A DNA stretch of 64,000 nt from Paludibacter sp. (GTDB lineage: Bacteria > Bacteroidota > Bacteroidia > Bacteroidales > Paludibacteraceae). Positions 54,948 to 63,241 of this stretch are shown one piece after another. The position numbers and the translations under genes are program-made. The notes under the pieces are model-generated. The model did not search any database, was not told the DNA's origin, and worked only from the letters and a program-made list of their open reading frames with translations. Position 1 is the stretch's first letter. Each line of letters opens with the position of its first letter. The stretch is from positions 99,357 to 163,356 of the forward strand of contig JAQTTH010000012.1 in the NCBI GenBank assembly GCA_028710895.1, read 5' to 3'.

Positions 54948-57062
54948 TCAGAAGAAGTTCAAACGGTTATCTACGATATCAGCTTTGTCTTTCAAATCCT
55001 GGATAATCATGTAAGGCAACGAATAGCTCATACGGCCATTCAACTGCATTTTTTCCATTTTAGCATCGAATGGTTGTGGATTAACCACTTTGTTCGAAGT
55101 ACGGATTACATATACACCGGCGTTACCTTTGATTGGAGCAGAAACTTTGTTCAATTCAGCAATCGACGATTTTCCGATAACAGTTGGTTCAAATCCGGCA
55201 AGTCCGAATTGGTATGCACCGAAGTTTACGCCTTTAGCAAGCTTCAACGAATCGCTCAACGAAGCAGCCAACGCTTCCAATGAAGGGTTTTTAGCCAGTT
55301 TATCTGTCAGGTCTTTAATCAACAATTCAGCTTTTTTGTCTTTAATCACTTCAGCTTTCAATTGTTCTTTTACTTTTTCAATCGAACGGTATCCTTTTTC
55401 ATTGATTTCGGTAGTTGTTGCAACTACGAATTGTGGTCCGCACTCAAACACATCAGAAACATCGTTTTTGCTGCTCTTGAATGCCCATTGAATAACTTTA
55501 CGTGATTGTGGTATATCAGCAATTTTGTCAACAGATTGTAGAATTTCAGTTGCAGGACGAACAATGTATCCTTTTTCTTTCGCTTTCGCTTCAAACTGAT
55601 CACCTTTCAATTCGGCTGCAAATTGTTTTGCATCGTTGTAAATTTTGCTGTATGATTTACTGCTAGGTACAACCTTACGTTCCAAAATAGCCAGTTTCAC
55701 TTTGCTACGGGCAGGAGTTTTTTCAGTAACCTGCATAATTTGTACACCCTGAGCATTTTTAACTGTAAAGAGTTCGTTCACCGGTTTGCTGAAAGCACTT
55801 GTAATGATTTCCTTATCCATACCCTGAACACTTTGAGTCAACCAACCAATCTCACCACCATTAGCAGCAGTTTGTTTTACAGCTGAATATTGTTTAGCCA
55901 TAGCAGCAAAGTCAGCACCACCTTTCAAAGCAGCCATAATACTGTCAGCTTTAGGTGCATCTTTTTCAACAAGGAAAATGTGACGAAGTTTTACTGAATC
56001 CGATTGCATAATGCCCGATTCCATGATACGAGCCATTGTGTAAGTATTATTTGCAAATACCGGTCCGTAGATAGCACCTGTTGCACCACCAAACGCAAAA
56101 TTTTTCAGGTTAGCAGGAACTGTTTTCACAGAATATGGTTTTCCATCATACACTACATCCGAATTTGAGTTTACCAATCCGGTAACATCAGTTGTGGTTT
56201 TAAATTCTTCAACCAATTTGTTCATCCAGGTTTGAGCTTCGGTATAGTCTTCTTTCATTGGTTTAATTTCAAACGCAACAAAGTTGATACTGCGGTTAGC
56301 TTCCTGTTTAAACAATTCTTTTTTCTTTGTATAAAGATCTTTGATTTCGTTATCGCTAACTGTTACATCTTTATCAGGAATTGAATAATATGGTTTTACA
56401 ACATAAGCAACATCAACGCTTGTTTTGCGGTCTTCGAAGCTCATTTTTGCATCAAGGCTGTTAGCTGTTACAGCTTTTGCAATTAATGCATTGTATTTTT
56501 CCTGCAGGATATTTGTTTTTACTGTTTTTTCCCAGAATTTCCAATAGCTTTTGGCTTTGTCAATCTGTTGTTTCATTTCTTCGCTTGTTGGAGTTTGATC
56601 CAAACTGTTCAGAAACTGAATTAAAGCCTGATGGCTGAATTGACCATTTTCACCGGCAAATGCACGACGTTGTTGGATTAATGGGTGTGTGTTTTTTCCA
56701 ATGATTCGATCAGAAAGCTCTTCCTCGCTTACAGCAAGACCAACTTTTTTTGCTTCGGCATACAAAATTTTCTCGTTCACCATCGTTTCCCAAACCGATT
56801 GACGCAGTTGAGTGGTGGTTTCTTCGTTCAATTCTGATTTCCCTGTTTCAATTTTGTACACTTCGGTCATTTGATCAATAGCCGCGGAGTAATCCTTGAT
56901 ATTGATATCTTCACCTACAATTTTCGCTACTGTTTCGCGCGATTTATTAAAGTAAGATGACCCGGAATTAAGGAAATCGCCTACAATAAAGGCTAATAAT
57001 GCAAGTCCTACTACCACAACCAGTAAAACCCCTTTGCTTCTAATCTTTTCTAATGTTGCCAT
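54948..57062 (-). CDS. PpiD/SurA-like membrane-anchored PPIase
   Basis: A 704-residue protein with one N-terminal membrane anchor (residues 12-31: VLLVVVVGLALLAFIVGDFL) followed by a large periplasmic part. The SurA-like N-terminal region (about 35-180) is followed by a parvulin-type peptidyl-prolyl isomerase domain near residues 355-450 (KLRHIFLVEKDAPKADSI, GGADFAAMAKQYS, GGEIGWLTQS, FTVKNAQGVQIMQVTEKTP). The layout is that of PpiD chaperones that help secreted proteins fold at the inner membrane. It lies downstream of a CNNM/CorC gene. Confidence 0.88.
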   Translation of the reverse strand: MATLEKIRSKGVLLVVVVGLALLAFIVGDFLNSGSSYFNKSRETVAKIVGEDINIKDYSAAIDQMTEVYKIETGKSELNEETTTQLRQSVWETMVNEKILYAEAKKVGLAVSEEELSDRIIGKNTHPLIQQRRAFAGENGQFSHQALIQFLNSLDQTPTSEEMKQQIDKAKSYWKFWEKTVKTNILQEKYNALIAKAVTANSLDAKMSFEDRKTSVDVAYVVKPYYSIPDKDVTVSDNEIKDLYTKKKELFKQEANRSINFVAFEIKPMKEDYTEAQTWMNKLVEEFKTTTDVTGLVNSNSDVVYDGKPYSVKTVPANLKNFAFGGATGAIYGPVFANNTYTMARIMESGIMQSDSVKLRHIFLVEKDAPKADSIMAALKGGADFAAMAKQYSAVKQTAANGGEIGWLTQSVQGMDKEIITSAFSKPVNELFTVKNAQGVQIMQVTEKTPARSKVKLAILERKVVPSSKSYSKIYNDAKQFAAELKGDQFEAKAKEKGYIVRPATEILQSVDKIADIPQSRKVIQWAFKSSKNDVSDVFECGPQFVVATTTEINEKGYRSIEKVKEQLKAEVIKDKKAELLIKDLTDKLAKNPSLEALAASLSDSLKLAKGVNFGAYQFGLAGFEPTVIGKSSIAELNKVSAPIKGNAGVYVIRTSNKVVNPQPFDAKMEKMQLNGRMSYSLPYMIIQDLKDKADIVDNRLNFF

Positions 57063-57228
57063 TTCTTGGAATTAATTTGTATTTTTTGTTTTAATTTTCT
57101 TATCGAATTTGAGGGCACGAATATACAAAAAAAAAGTTTATGACCGTGCTATTTATCTGTTTTTCTACAAATTTTATAGATTTCGGAAACCATTTTATTC
57201 GTGTAATTCAACCCTCCAACCGGCAATT

Positions 57229-58488
57229 CTATTTTTTGGCAGTTGTCAGTTTCACCAATTCTATCCGGTTGTTGGTTACCTTCACACATTTAACCGTAAA
57301 ACCTTCAATGCGGATAATTTCATTTACTTTTGGAAAATGCTGATGATGGTTGAGTATAAAACCCGCAATGGTTTCATAGTCGTCCGACTCGGGTATCTCC
57401 AGGTTAAACTTCGAATTAGCCGTTTTCACTTCCAGGCGTCCCGAAAACAAATATTCGTTCTCAGCCGTTTGGTTTGCCAGATAACCCTTGTTGTCGTGCT
57501 CATCTTCTATCTCGCCAAAAATTTCTTCCATGATATCTTCCAGCGTGATAATGCCTGCCGTTCCTCCAAATTCGTCCACCACCACGGCAATACTCTTTTT
57601 CTGAAGCATAAAAGTCTTCATAAGCTTTTGAGCCGCCATGTTTTCGGGCACAATCGGAATCATATTAATTTGCTTTTTCCACTCAGCCTGGTGTTCAAAC
57701 ATCTCCGAGGAGTGTATGTAGCCTATGATATTGTCGATATCCCCTTTGTAGATAGGAAGTTTCGATAAACCGGTCTCTATAAAAGTCTGCATCAGGGTAT
57801 CCACACTCGTATTATAATCCAGCGCGATAATTTCTGTGCGGGGTACATAGCAATCGCGCAGTTTTACCGACGAAAAATCGAGCGCGTTCTGAAATATCTT
57901 TACTTCGTTTTCAAGCTCCTTTTCACTTTCCTTGTTATCGAATGTTTCCTGCAACAGGAAATTCAGGTCGATACGCGAAAAAACATTATCCTCGGTGGTC
58001 TGGCTTATTTTCACCCGGAACAATTTAAGTATGCCCATCGATACCCAGGTAGCAAAACGGGTTATGGGATACAATACCACATAAAACAACAGCAAAAGCC
58101 ACGAAAAAAGGCGCATCCACAAATTGGGATTTACCCGGAATATTGTTTTGGGCAGGAACTCGCCTGTGAAAAGCACAATGATGGTAGCCAGAATAGTCTG
58201 AACGAAGGTTATCAGAAACTGATTCCGCAACGGACTCAGCCACGGTGTCATCAATTCGGCCATAAGCAAACCGTAGATTACAAGGCTCACGTTATTCCCA
58301 ACCAACATGGTGGATATAAATTGCTGCGGATTGCGGTAGAAAATGGAAAGAATAGACGATGTCAGGTTTCGTTGTTTTTTGTCCAACTCAAACCGCAGTT
58401 TGTTTGAAGTAACAAAAGCAATCTCCAACCCGGAAAAAAAGGCGGAGAAAAGAAGCGTCAACAAAATAAATGTAAAACTATCCAACAT
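57229..58488 (-). CDS. CNNM/CorC-family membrane protein with CBS domains
   Basis: A 419-residue membrane protein. The N-terminal DUF21/CNNM domain (about 1-190) has several membrane segments and the conserved SGLEIAF and GEFLPKT motifs. Two CBS domains follow (about 205-330: YVPRTEIIALDYNTSVDTLM; FGGTAGIITLEDIMEEIFGEIEDEHD) and a C-terminal CorC/HlyC domain. The family is linked to magnesium or other divalent-ion transport. It is upstream of the PpiD-like gene on the same strand, with about 170 bases between. Confidence 0.85.
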   Translation of the reverse strand: MLDSFTFILLTLLFSAFFSGLEIAFVTSNKLRFELDKKQRNLTSSILSIFYRNPQQFISTMLVGNNVSLVIYGLLMAELMTPWLSPLRNQFLITFVQTILATIIVLFTGEFLPKTIFRVNPNLWMRLFSWLLLLFYVVLYPITRFATWVSMGILKLFRVKISQTTEDNVFSRIDLNFLLQETFDNKESEKELENEVKIFQNALDFSSVKLRDCYVPRTEIIALDYNTSVDTLMQTFIETGLSKLPIYKGDIDNIIGYIHSSEMFEHQAEWKKQINMIPIVPENMAAQKLMKTFMLQKKSIAVVVDEFGGTAGIITLEDIMEEIFGEIEDEHDNKGYLANQTAENEYLFSGRLEVKTANSKFNLEIPESDDYETIAGFILNHHQHFPKVNEIIRIEGFTVKCVKVTNNRIELVKLTTAKK

Positions 58489-58732
58489 GCAGGTTTATCC
58501 GGTAAATTAACGGTGTAATAACTGCAAAGATACAATTTTTTAGTTTGCTACTACCAAATCGGGGGCACAAATGCGCTTTAAATACACGAAAACAACTAAA
58601 AAAATACCGAATCGGCAGGCGTATATTTCCCGAAAGCAAATTAAAACTATATTTTTTCGGGTTATAATTTATTGTTATTCTGAACCTTAAAACTCAAAAC
58701 TCAAATAATCTGCTTTTTAGGGCAAGCTGCAT

Positions 58733-58762
58733 TTGCATTTTCAGAAAAAAGCCGTATCTTTG
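58733..58762 (+). promoter_or_regulatory. promoter of the tRNA-Lys pair
   Basis: TTG at 58733-58735, 19 bases, TATCTTTG at 58755-58762. Transcription would start about 12 bases before the first tRNA. Confidence 0.8.
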
Positions 58763-58780
58763 CAACCGCTTTTGAAAAAC

Positions 58781-58853
58781 GATCTAGTAGCTCAGCAGGT
58801 AGAGCACATCCCTTTTAAGGATGGGGTCCTGGGTTCGAGCCCCAGCTGGATCA
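58781..58853 (+). tRNA. tRNA-Lys (UUU), first copy
   Basis: A 73-base tRNA with acceptor stem GATCTAG / CTGGATC, D arm, anticodon stem CATCC / GGATG with loop CTTTTAA (anticodon TTT, Lys), and T arm GGTTCGAGCC. CCA is not encoded. Confidence 0.93.
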
Positions 58854-58888
58854 CTTTTATTTCAAAAGCAGCAAACACAAAGTTTGAT

Positions 58889-58961
58889 GAGCTAGTAGCT
58901 CAGCAGGTAGAGCACATCCCTTTTAAGGATGGGGTCCTGGGTTCGAGCCCCAGCTGGCTCA
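58889..58961 (+). tRNA. tRNA-Lys (UUU), second copy
   Basis: A 73-base tRNA nearly identical to the first; it differs only at one base pair of the acceptor stem (GAGCTAG / CTGGCTC instead of GATCTAG / CTGGATC), a compensated change. Only 35 bases separate the two. Confidence 0.93.
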
Positions 58962-58971
58962 CAAGTCAAAG

Positions 58972-59003
58972 AAAAGCCTTCCGATTAGTTTCGGAGGGCT
59001 TTT
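58972..59003. terminator. terminator after the tRNA-Lys pair
   Basis: AAAAGCCTTCCGA at 58972-58984 pairs with TCGGAGGGCTTTT at 58991-59003 (13 pairs with one wobble). It may also end the small minus-strand ORF at 59009. Confidence 0.8.
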
Positions 59004-59008
59004 GTGTT

Positions 59009-59158
59009 TTAAATCCTCAATAGTACAGCCCACACTTCCCGCCAATGCAATACTGGCAGAATAACTAACACGATTGGCAACACAATCACCAACAGCATCA
59101 AATCCCGTTTTATGCGGTTCTTTATGTTATCTTCGGAGTACATGGAATAATCAGGCAT
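59009..59158 (-). CDS. 49-residue single-pass membrane protein, translationally coupled
   Basis: This small ORF starts with ATG at 59158 inside the end of the upstream gene (ATGCCTGA overlaps its TGA at 59151-59153), so translation could be coupled. It encodes a charged N terminus (MPDYSMYSEDNIKNRIKRD) followed by one strongly hydrophobic segment (LMLLVIVLPIVLVILPVL) and a short tail HWREVWAVLLRI. Function unknown. Its size kept it out of usual gene calls. A terminator follows 6 bases after its stop. Confidence 0.55.
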   Translation of the reverse strand: MPDYSMYSEDNIKNRIKRDLMLLVIVLPIVLVILPVLHWREVWAVLLRI

Positions 59159-59525
59159 TTACCTGTTTGTCAGCATCAATTGCTGTATTAAATCCCCAAT
59201 AAGCAAGCAGTTCAGTATTTTCGGCGTTCTGAGCCATAAGAAATACTAATGTAGCTTCTACGCTTAATCTAATTTGGTTCAGCAATTCGTTCAGCACACT
59301 CCAATTCAGATGAGCCGGTTTTGAATCCTGTTTAATCAGTTCGAGCAGGCGTCTGGCAGGTTCAACTTTAGGGCCGGTCACTTCCCAGCTGTTTGATTGC
59401 ATACACAATAAGGGAGAATTGCTACCCAGCACGCAATGACGGGCATATATATTGGCCCCCAATTCTATTAAATCCGCTGGATTGTTTGGTATTATACCAG
59501 ACGTTAAGGCTTCCATAACATTCAT
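59151..59525 (-). CDS. conserved hypothetical protein
   Basis: A 124-residue protein with no recognised domain; it looks soluble and helical (MNVMEALTSGIIPNNPADLIELGANIYARHC at the start, VLNELLNQIRLSVEATLVFLMAQNAENTELLAYWGF near the end). Two cysteines are present near residues 31 and 41. It overlaps a small membrane ORF at its 3' end and lies just downstream, on the same strand, of a 6S-like RNA. It may be phage- or plasmid-related, but nothing proves this. Confidence 0.55.
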   Translation of the reverse strand: MNVMEALTSGIIPNNPADLIELGANIYARHCVLGSNSPLLCMQSNSWEVTGPKVEPARRLLELIKQDSKPAHLNWSVLNELLNQIRLSVEATLVFLMAQNAENTELLAYWGFNTAIDADKQVNA

Positions 59526-59608
59526 ATCTTTGATAGTAAATATGTTGGTTTGACGATGAATCTAATGTTATTACGGTCTTTAGTTTTCACGCGTCGGCCT
59601 TAAGGCAT

Positions 59609-59855
59609 AAAAAAAGCGTGGACTAAATCCCTACCCGTCCCCCAGGCCCCTAGGAAGGCCACACAAGAATGATAAGTCAAAAGCCCACGCCGTTTCGGCA
59701 TGAGCATTTTGCTTATTACTCCATTCTTGTGTGTGTCGCTAAAAGAAATTTCCTAGGTTTCTGGGGGAACGCGAACAATAGCAAAATGCTATTAAATTAG
59801 AATGTAGTAGTGTATTTAGTTATAATGTATTTCTGTTTCTTGTTTTTGATGTTTT
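59609..59855 (-). ncRNA. long rod-shaped RNA, 6S-like candidate
   Basis: On the minus strand a perfect promoter (TTG at 59889-59891, 19 bases, TATCTTTG at 59862-59869) is followed by a long rod: TCCCCCAG (59638-59645) pairs with CTGGGGGA (59761-59768), CCTAGGAA (59649-59656) with TTCCTAGG (59750-59757), and CACACAAGAATG (59660-59671) with CATTCTTGTGTG (59722-59733), with a 14-to-16-base one-sided bulge below the last stem and an apical hairpin CATGCCG / CGGCGTG. A T-run (A-run 59609-59615 on plus) ends it. No ORF spans it. The shape, own promoter and terminator suggest a 6S-type RNA, such as the 6S-Flavo group described in Bacteroidota. RNase P, tmRNA and SRP signatures were not found. Confidence 0.55.
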
Positions 59856-59861
59856 GTTTTG

Positions 59862-59891
59862 CAAAGATAGAATCTTTCTGTTTATAGACAA
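59862..59891 (-). promoter_or_regulatory. promoter of the 6S-like RNA
   Basis: On the minus strand TTG (plus-strand CAA at 59889-59891), 19 bases, TATCTTTG (CAAAGATA at 59862-59869). Perfect consensus spacing. Confidence 0.75.
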
Positions 59892-59913
59892 GTATAAAAC
59901 ACGGCATAATTCA

Positions 59914-59952
59914 CAAAAAAAAGAGGATAACAAACATTCGTTCGTTATCCTC
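59914..59952 (-). terminator. terminator of the TcmP operon
   Basis: GAGGATAAC at 59923-59931 pairs with GTTATCCTC at 59944-59952; on the minus strand a T-run follows (A-run 59914-59922). Confidence 0.88.
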
Positions 59953-59996
59953 CCGAGATACGCAGTCTTACGAATAAGGCTTTGCATCATTTAGGA

Positions 59997-60728
59997 TTAT
60001 ATAGCTTCCGGCATTTTCTGATACACTTTTCCAAGTATCATTTTGCCATTGGTCTTTTTACTTCGCTTAATTCCGTCGCTACCCCACGCTCCCCACTGTT
60101 TAAAGAAAAAGGCTGCTCCCTGATCTTCTGTTTGTTTCATTATATTCACAGCCCATTCTTCCTTCATGGGTCTTGCACGTGTCCCACTTTCGCCACCAAC
60201 AATTACCCAATCAATCCCTTCCAAATTCATTTCTCCTAAATCCTCCAACAAAGGCTCACAGGAAAGAAATTTAATGCTTGCCGGAAGATGACGAAGATAA
60301 TCGATGCGTTCTTTTGAAGTGGACACATCGACAGTAACTCCCAACCATGCATTATCGGGTATTTGATGTGTAGTAAAATACTCATTCATGCGGTCGGCAC
60401 GTTTGGTCAGAATCTGATATTTGTGATGAGGTGTGTCATTAATTGTTTTCATCACTTTATCAATATACGCGAAAGGTACGTCCTTGTGAAATAAGTCGCT
60501 CATGGAACAAACGAAAATGTTATGAGGCTTTTTCCATTGTTTAGGCTCTGCCAAAACATCTTCGTGCATAGTCAACGTAAAACCATTTACATACTTTTCC
60601 TGCCTCATAGCTTGCAGTCGGCGCGACATAACTTCAGCATAACAGTTAGCACAACCGGCTGAAATTTTTGTACATCCGGTTATCGGATTCCAGGTTTTAT
60701 CAGTCCATTCAATTTTGGTTGTTCTCAT
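59997..60728 (-). CDS. Gp37/Gp68-type three-Cys-motif protein (DUF5131)
   Basis: A 243-residue protein of the phage Gp37/Gp68 (DUF5131) family. The N terminus has the three-cysteine motif ITGCTKISAGCANCYAE (C19, C26, C29), which suggests an iron-sulfur or zinc site, and conserved WTDKTWNP before it. Other marks are IFVCSMSDLFH, ILTKRADRMNEY and EPLLEDLG with VIVGGESGTRARPM. Gene neighbours show that it is the usual partner of TcmP, here upstream with a 4-base overlap. Biochemical role unknown; it is often found in phage or mobile regions. Confidence 0.88.
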   Translation of the reverse strand: MRTTKIEWTDKTWNPITGCTKISAGCANCYAEVMSRRLQAMRQEKYVNGFTLTMHEDVLAEPKQWKKPHNIFVCSMSDLFHKDVPFAYIDKVMKTINDTPHHKYQILTKRADRMNEYFTTHQIPDNAWLGVTVDVSTSKERIDYLRHLPASIKFLSCEPLLEDLGEMNLEGIDWVIVGGESGTRARPMKEEWAVNIMKQTEDQGAAFFFKQWGAWGSDGIKRSKKTNGKMILGKVYQKMPEAI

Positions 60729-61879
60729 TTGGATTGGATATTTATTTTTTTTACGTGATTATAATCAAGATAGAAAGCTCCCTTGCGACGATCATCTCCT
60801 GAGAATAACAACTTGTTAGCCTTTTCCAACCCTGATAGAATTTCATTGGTCTTCGAAATGCTAACTCCTCTTTCGAGTGCAAAAATATAAATACTTTGGT
60901 TAGTTTGTGCTGTTTTGAGAAAATTAATCAATTCATTTTCAAAGGCAGCCAGTTTTTTTATTTTATCCTGATTTCCGGTTCCATCCAAATCTAAAGATAG
61001 TTGTCCTGTTCGGATGTGATCTTCGTCAATATCGTAATTGGTTTCACCTGTATGTGGGTCTATTTTCCATGCAGCACTCAGAAATTTTTCTAAGCCAAAA
61101 GGATGGCTTGAACCAAAAATAACTCCATGAATTCCACTGTTCTTCTTTATTGAAAACTGACCGAGAAAATATTTCTTTCCATTAAGCAATGACTTGTAAT
61201 AATTGAATATAACCCTATGACACTCTACCGGTCTACTTTCGGAAAAATCGAGCTTACTACTGTCAAGATAAGCCGCAAAGCCCGGATGCTCTTTAAATCT
61301 ACGAATATGATTGGACGAAATGAAAAATATGAAATCAGTTTTTGGTAGGTTAGTCAATTGGTTGAATACTTCTGTTGTTACGTGTTTGATACCGTATTGA
61401 TCAATCAACATAAAGCGTGGAATCAACGGAGCACTCTTGAATTTGCTATATTCTGTTGCAAATAAGGTTTGAAAGTCACGATTGTGATGTCTTATAATAA
61501 ACGGGCAGTTTATTTTCCCATTATCCCCCTTGCAAAATACATAGTTATTTTCACCTGAGCATTCCAATAATTTCTGACTTACATTTTCATCTAATTTTAA
61601 TATCTTCTTGGATGAAAAATCGTTAAAATGGATCTCTACACAAGTAGAGTTGTTTTTAAATTCTTTGCAATAGGGTTTCACTTCATCTAATAAAATCAAA
61701 GGACTACCATATGTACCCTCAACATCTGTACCCTCACCCGCAAAGAAATCATAGATTTCAATTCGTTTGTATTGACTCTTTGTAAATACTGGTAACCACT
61801 CTCTGAAATAACGCTTAAATAATTCCAACTTTATCAAAGTGCCTTCATCAAAAGGTTTTGCATGAATGTCTTTTGCCAT
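60725..61879 (-). CDS. tcmP: three-Cys-motif partner protein TcmP
   Basis: A 384-residue protein of the TcmP family, named for its co-occurrence with the three-Cys-motif protein. Family marks include the N-terminal KAKPF-like HAKPFDEGTLIKLELFKRYFREWLPVF, IYDFFAGEGTDVEGTYGSPLILLDE, LMLID-like RFMLIDQYGIKHV, and a C-terminal winged-helix-like part near residues 315-375 (IYIFALERGVSISKTNEILSGLE). The FFAGEG motif resembles Rossmann methyltransferase motifs. Its stop overlaps the Gp37/Gp68-like start by 4 bases, so the two are translationally coupled. Role unknown. Confidence 0.88.
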   Translation of the reverse strand: MAKDIHAKPFDEGTLIKLELFKRYFREWLPVFTKSQYKRIEIYDFFAGEGTDVEGTYGSPLILLDEVKPYCKEFKNNSTCVEIHFNDFSSKKILKLDENVSQKLLECSGENNYVFCKGDNGKINCPFIIRHHNRDFQTLFATEYSKFKSAPLIPRFMLIDQYGIKHVTTEVFNQLTNLPKTDFIFFISSNHIRRFKEHPGFAAYLDSSKLDFSESRPVECHRVIFNYYKSLLNGKKYFLGQFSIKKNSGIHGVIFGSSHPFGLEKFLSAAWKIDPHTGETNYDIDEDHIRTGQLSLDLDGTGNQDKIKKLAAFENELINFLKTAQTNQSIYIFALERGVSISKTNEILSGLEKANKLLFSGDDRRKGAFYLDYNHVKKINIQSK

Positions 61880-61894
61880 AATTTCTACATTATT

Positions 61895-62638
61895 TTAATG
61901 TTCAAATATATCAAAGAAGAAACCACCATATGAATCTTGAAATATCGTTTTTGGCTTGTAACTATCTAGATTATAATGAGAATCAATGGGTGTATATTGT
62001 GGATTTATTTCTAAACTATTTAAAGCAAACTGTTTAAAAAGTGTTATTGAGTCCTTTAATATCAGATAATCTAATTTGTAATTTGCATGCATAGTTTTTC
62101 CATTTTCAAAATGAACCCAATACTCTCTATAGCTCACATCAAAATCTTGTCCATCTTTGCCAAAGAATATGCCATTATTGTGCATAGAATTTCTATAAAA
62201 CCGCAATATTTCGAATCCATTATTTAAAGTCTCATCAAATTTCAATCTGTATTTATCAAAGCTCCCTTCATTAAAGTAAAATCTATTTCCTGATTCTAAA
62301 AGAGTATAAATTGCAATTTTAGTCCTTTGCCGTAAACTCGAAATCAAGATTGCCAAAATATCATTATTGCTTATTAATTCAGCACTCAGAGGCTTCCTTA
62401 AAAAGTTTAATTTGATATCTGATTGAAAATATAAATTTCTAATATTACAAAATTGAAAGTATGTAGATATTAATTCTGCTCGAACAAATCCCATTAATGC
62501 AATTCTTGCATCGTTTTCACAACAGGCTTCAAATTCACACTTAGACATAATTTCCTTCTGATATGAGTATGTCATTTTAGTAAGTTTTTCTATTAACTTA
62601 CCAACTATAGAGAAAATTCGAGTGTCACTATTTTCCAT
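61895..62638 (-). CDS. unknown protein, third gene of the TcmP operon
   Basis: A 247-residue, AT-rich coded protein that I do not recognise. It is helical at the start (SIVGKLIEKLTKMTYSYQKEIM) with a CEFEACCE cluster near residue 33. In the middle is YRNSMHNNGIFFGKDGQDF, where RNSMHN recalls the Arg-x-x-x-His signature of HEPN-type RNase or toxin folds, though the spacing is shorter than the usual Rx4-6H. It sits 15 bases before tcmP on the same strand. It could be the effector or sensor of the operon. Base composition differs from core genes nearby, suggesting transfer. Confidence 0.65.
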   Translation of the reverse strand: MENSDTRIFSIVGKLIEKLTKMTYSYQKEIMSKCEFEACCENDARIALMGFVRAELISTYFQFCNIRNLYFQSDIKLNFLRKPLSAELISNNDILAILISSLRQRTKIAIYTLLESGNRFYFNEGSFDKYRLKFDETLNNGFEILRFYRNSMHNNGIFFGKDGQDFDVSYREYWVHFENGKTMHANYKLDYLILKDSITLFKQFALNSLEINPQYTPIDSHYNLDSYKPKTIFQDSYGGFFFDIFEH

Positions 62639-62881
62639 TGCTTATAATAAATGGATGATTTAGAAATGCCTATAAGATGGGTGATTTTGTATTATTTCTT
62701 AATCACTAAATGTACCCACTACTACCGCACAATTGTATCGTGTGGCAAAATCCTGCTCTTATCAAGATTCTTTTATATCTTTCATCCCACGCAATACAAT
62801 CGCGCGGTAGCGAGGGGAGCAAAACCGGCTAAATGCACGTCAGCCACCCAATGACCAAAGCGGGTGTTACGGGCAACTCTT
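62639..62881. other. spacer with 23-nt imperfect inverted repeat and cassette boundary
   Basis: No gene is seen. Bases 62722-62745 and 62787-62810 form an inverted repeat of about 23 positions, with five mismatches, most compatible with G-T pairing, over a 41-base loop. GACCAAAGCGGGTGTT at 62852-62867, 14 bases after the stop codon of the minus-strand cassette, matches GACCTAAGAGCGGGTGTT at 63861-63878. Confidence 0.6.
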
Positions 62882-63241
62882 TTATTCAAATTTTGAAGTC
62901 ATCCAACTGTTTAATTCGAAAAGTACAGCGCAGTCTCCTTGTTTATTCCAAATAGTTTTATCATTACCCCAATACAAAAAATGGTTTATGGTTCCATCGT
63001 TGTTTGTTGAAATGGAAGGTGTGCCCCGACCAGTATATAAAATCACATAATCTCCAGTCTTAACTTTCTTTGAGTTAAACCAATATGCATTTTTTTGTAT
63101 GTTCGAAATAGAATTTTGAGAAGTATAGACAGTGTCAAATACAATGAAGTACGATAAATCACATTCGGCAAGTACTCGAAGCCATAGTCTTTCTTTTCCC
63201 GCTACTCCTCTATCGATTATTTTAATTATTTCTAGTTTCAT
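62882..63241 (-). CDS. small cytoplasmic protein, second gene of a two-gene cassette
   Basis: The ATG at 63241 (MKLEIIKIIDRGVAG) overlaps the stop of the preceding gene by 4 bases (ATGA), giving 119 residues. It has no membrane segment or known domain. Visible pieces are ERLWLRVLAECDLSYFIVFDTVYTS, AYWFNSKKVKTGDYVILYTGRGTPSIS and HFLYWGNDKTIWNKQGDCAVLFELNSW, which look like a compact beta-rich fold. Translation is likely coupled to the membrane protein upstream. Function unknown. Confidence 0.65.
   Translation of the reverse strand: MKLEIIKIIDRGVAGKERLWLRVLAECDLSYFIVFDTVYTSQNSISNIQKNAYWFNSKKVKTGDYVILYTGRGTPSISTNNDGTINHFLYWGNDKTIWNKQGDCAVLFELNSWMTSKFE

Noticed and set aside
58781..58961. small plus-strand ORF over the tRNA pair
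   Set aside because: It is just the two tRNA genes read as codons; the repeated peptide comes from the duplicate tRNA.
62651..62854. plus-strand ORF in the spacer between two minus-strand units
   Set aside because: It has no recognised pattern and covers the inverted repeat; the neighbours are all on the other strand.
62639..62881. insertion-sequence remnant
   Set aside because: No transposase fragment or target-site duplication is visible around the inverted repeat.
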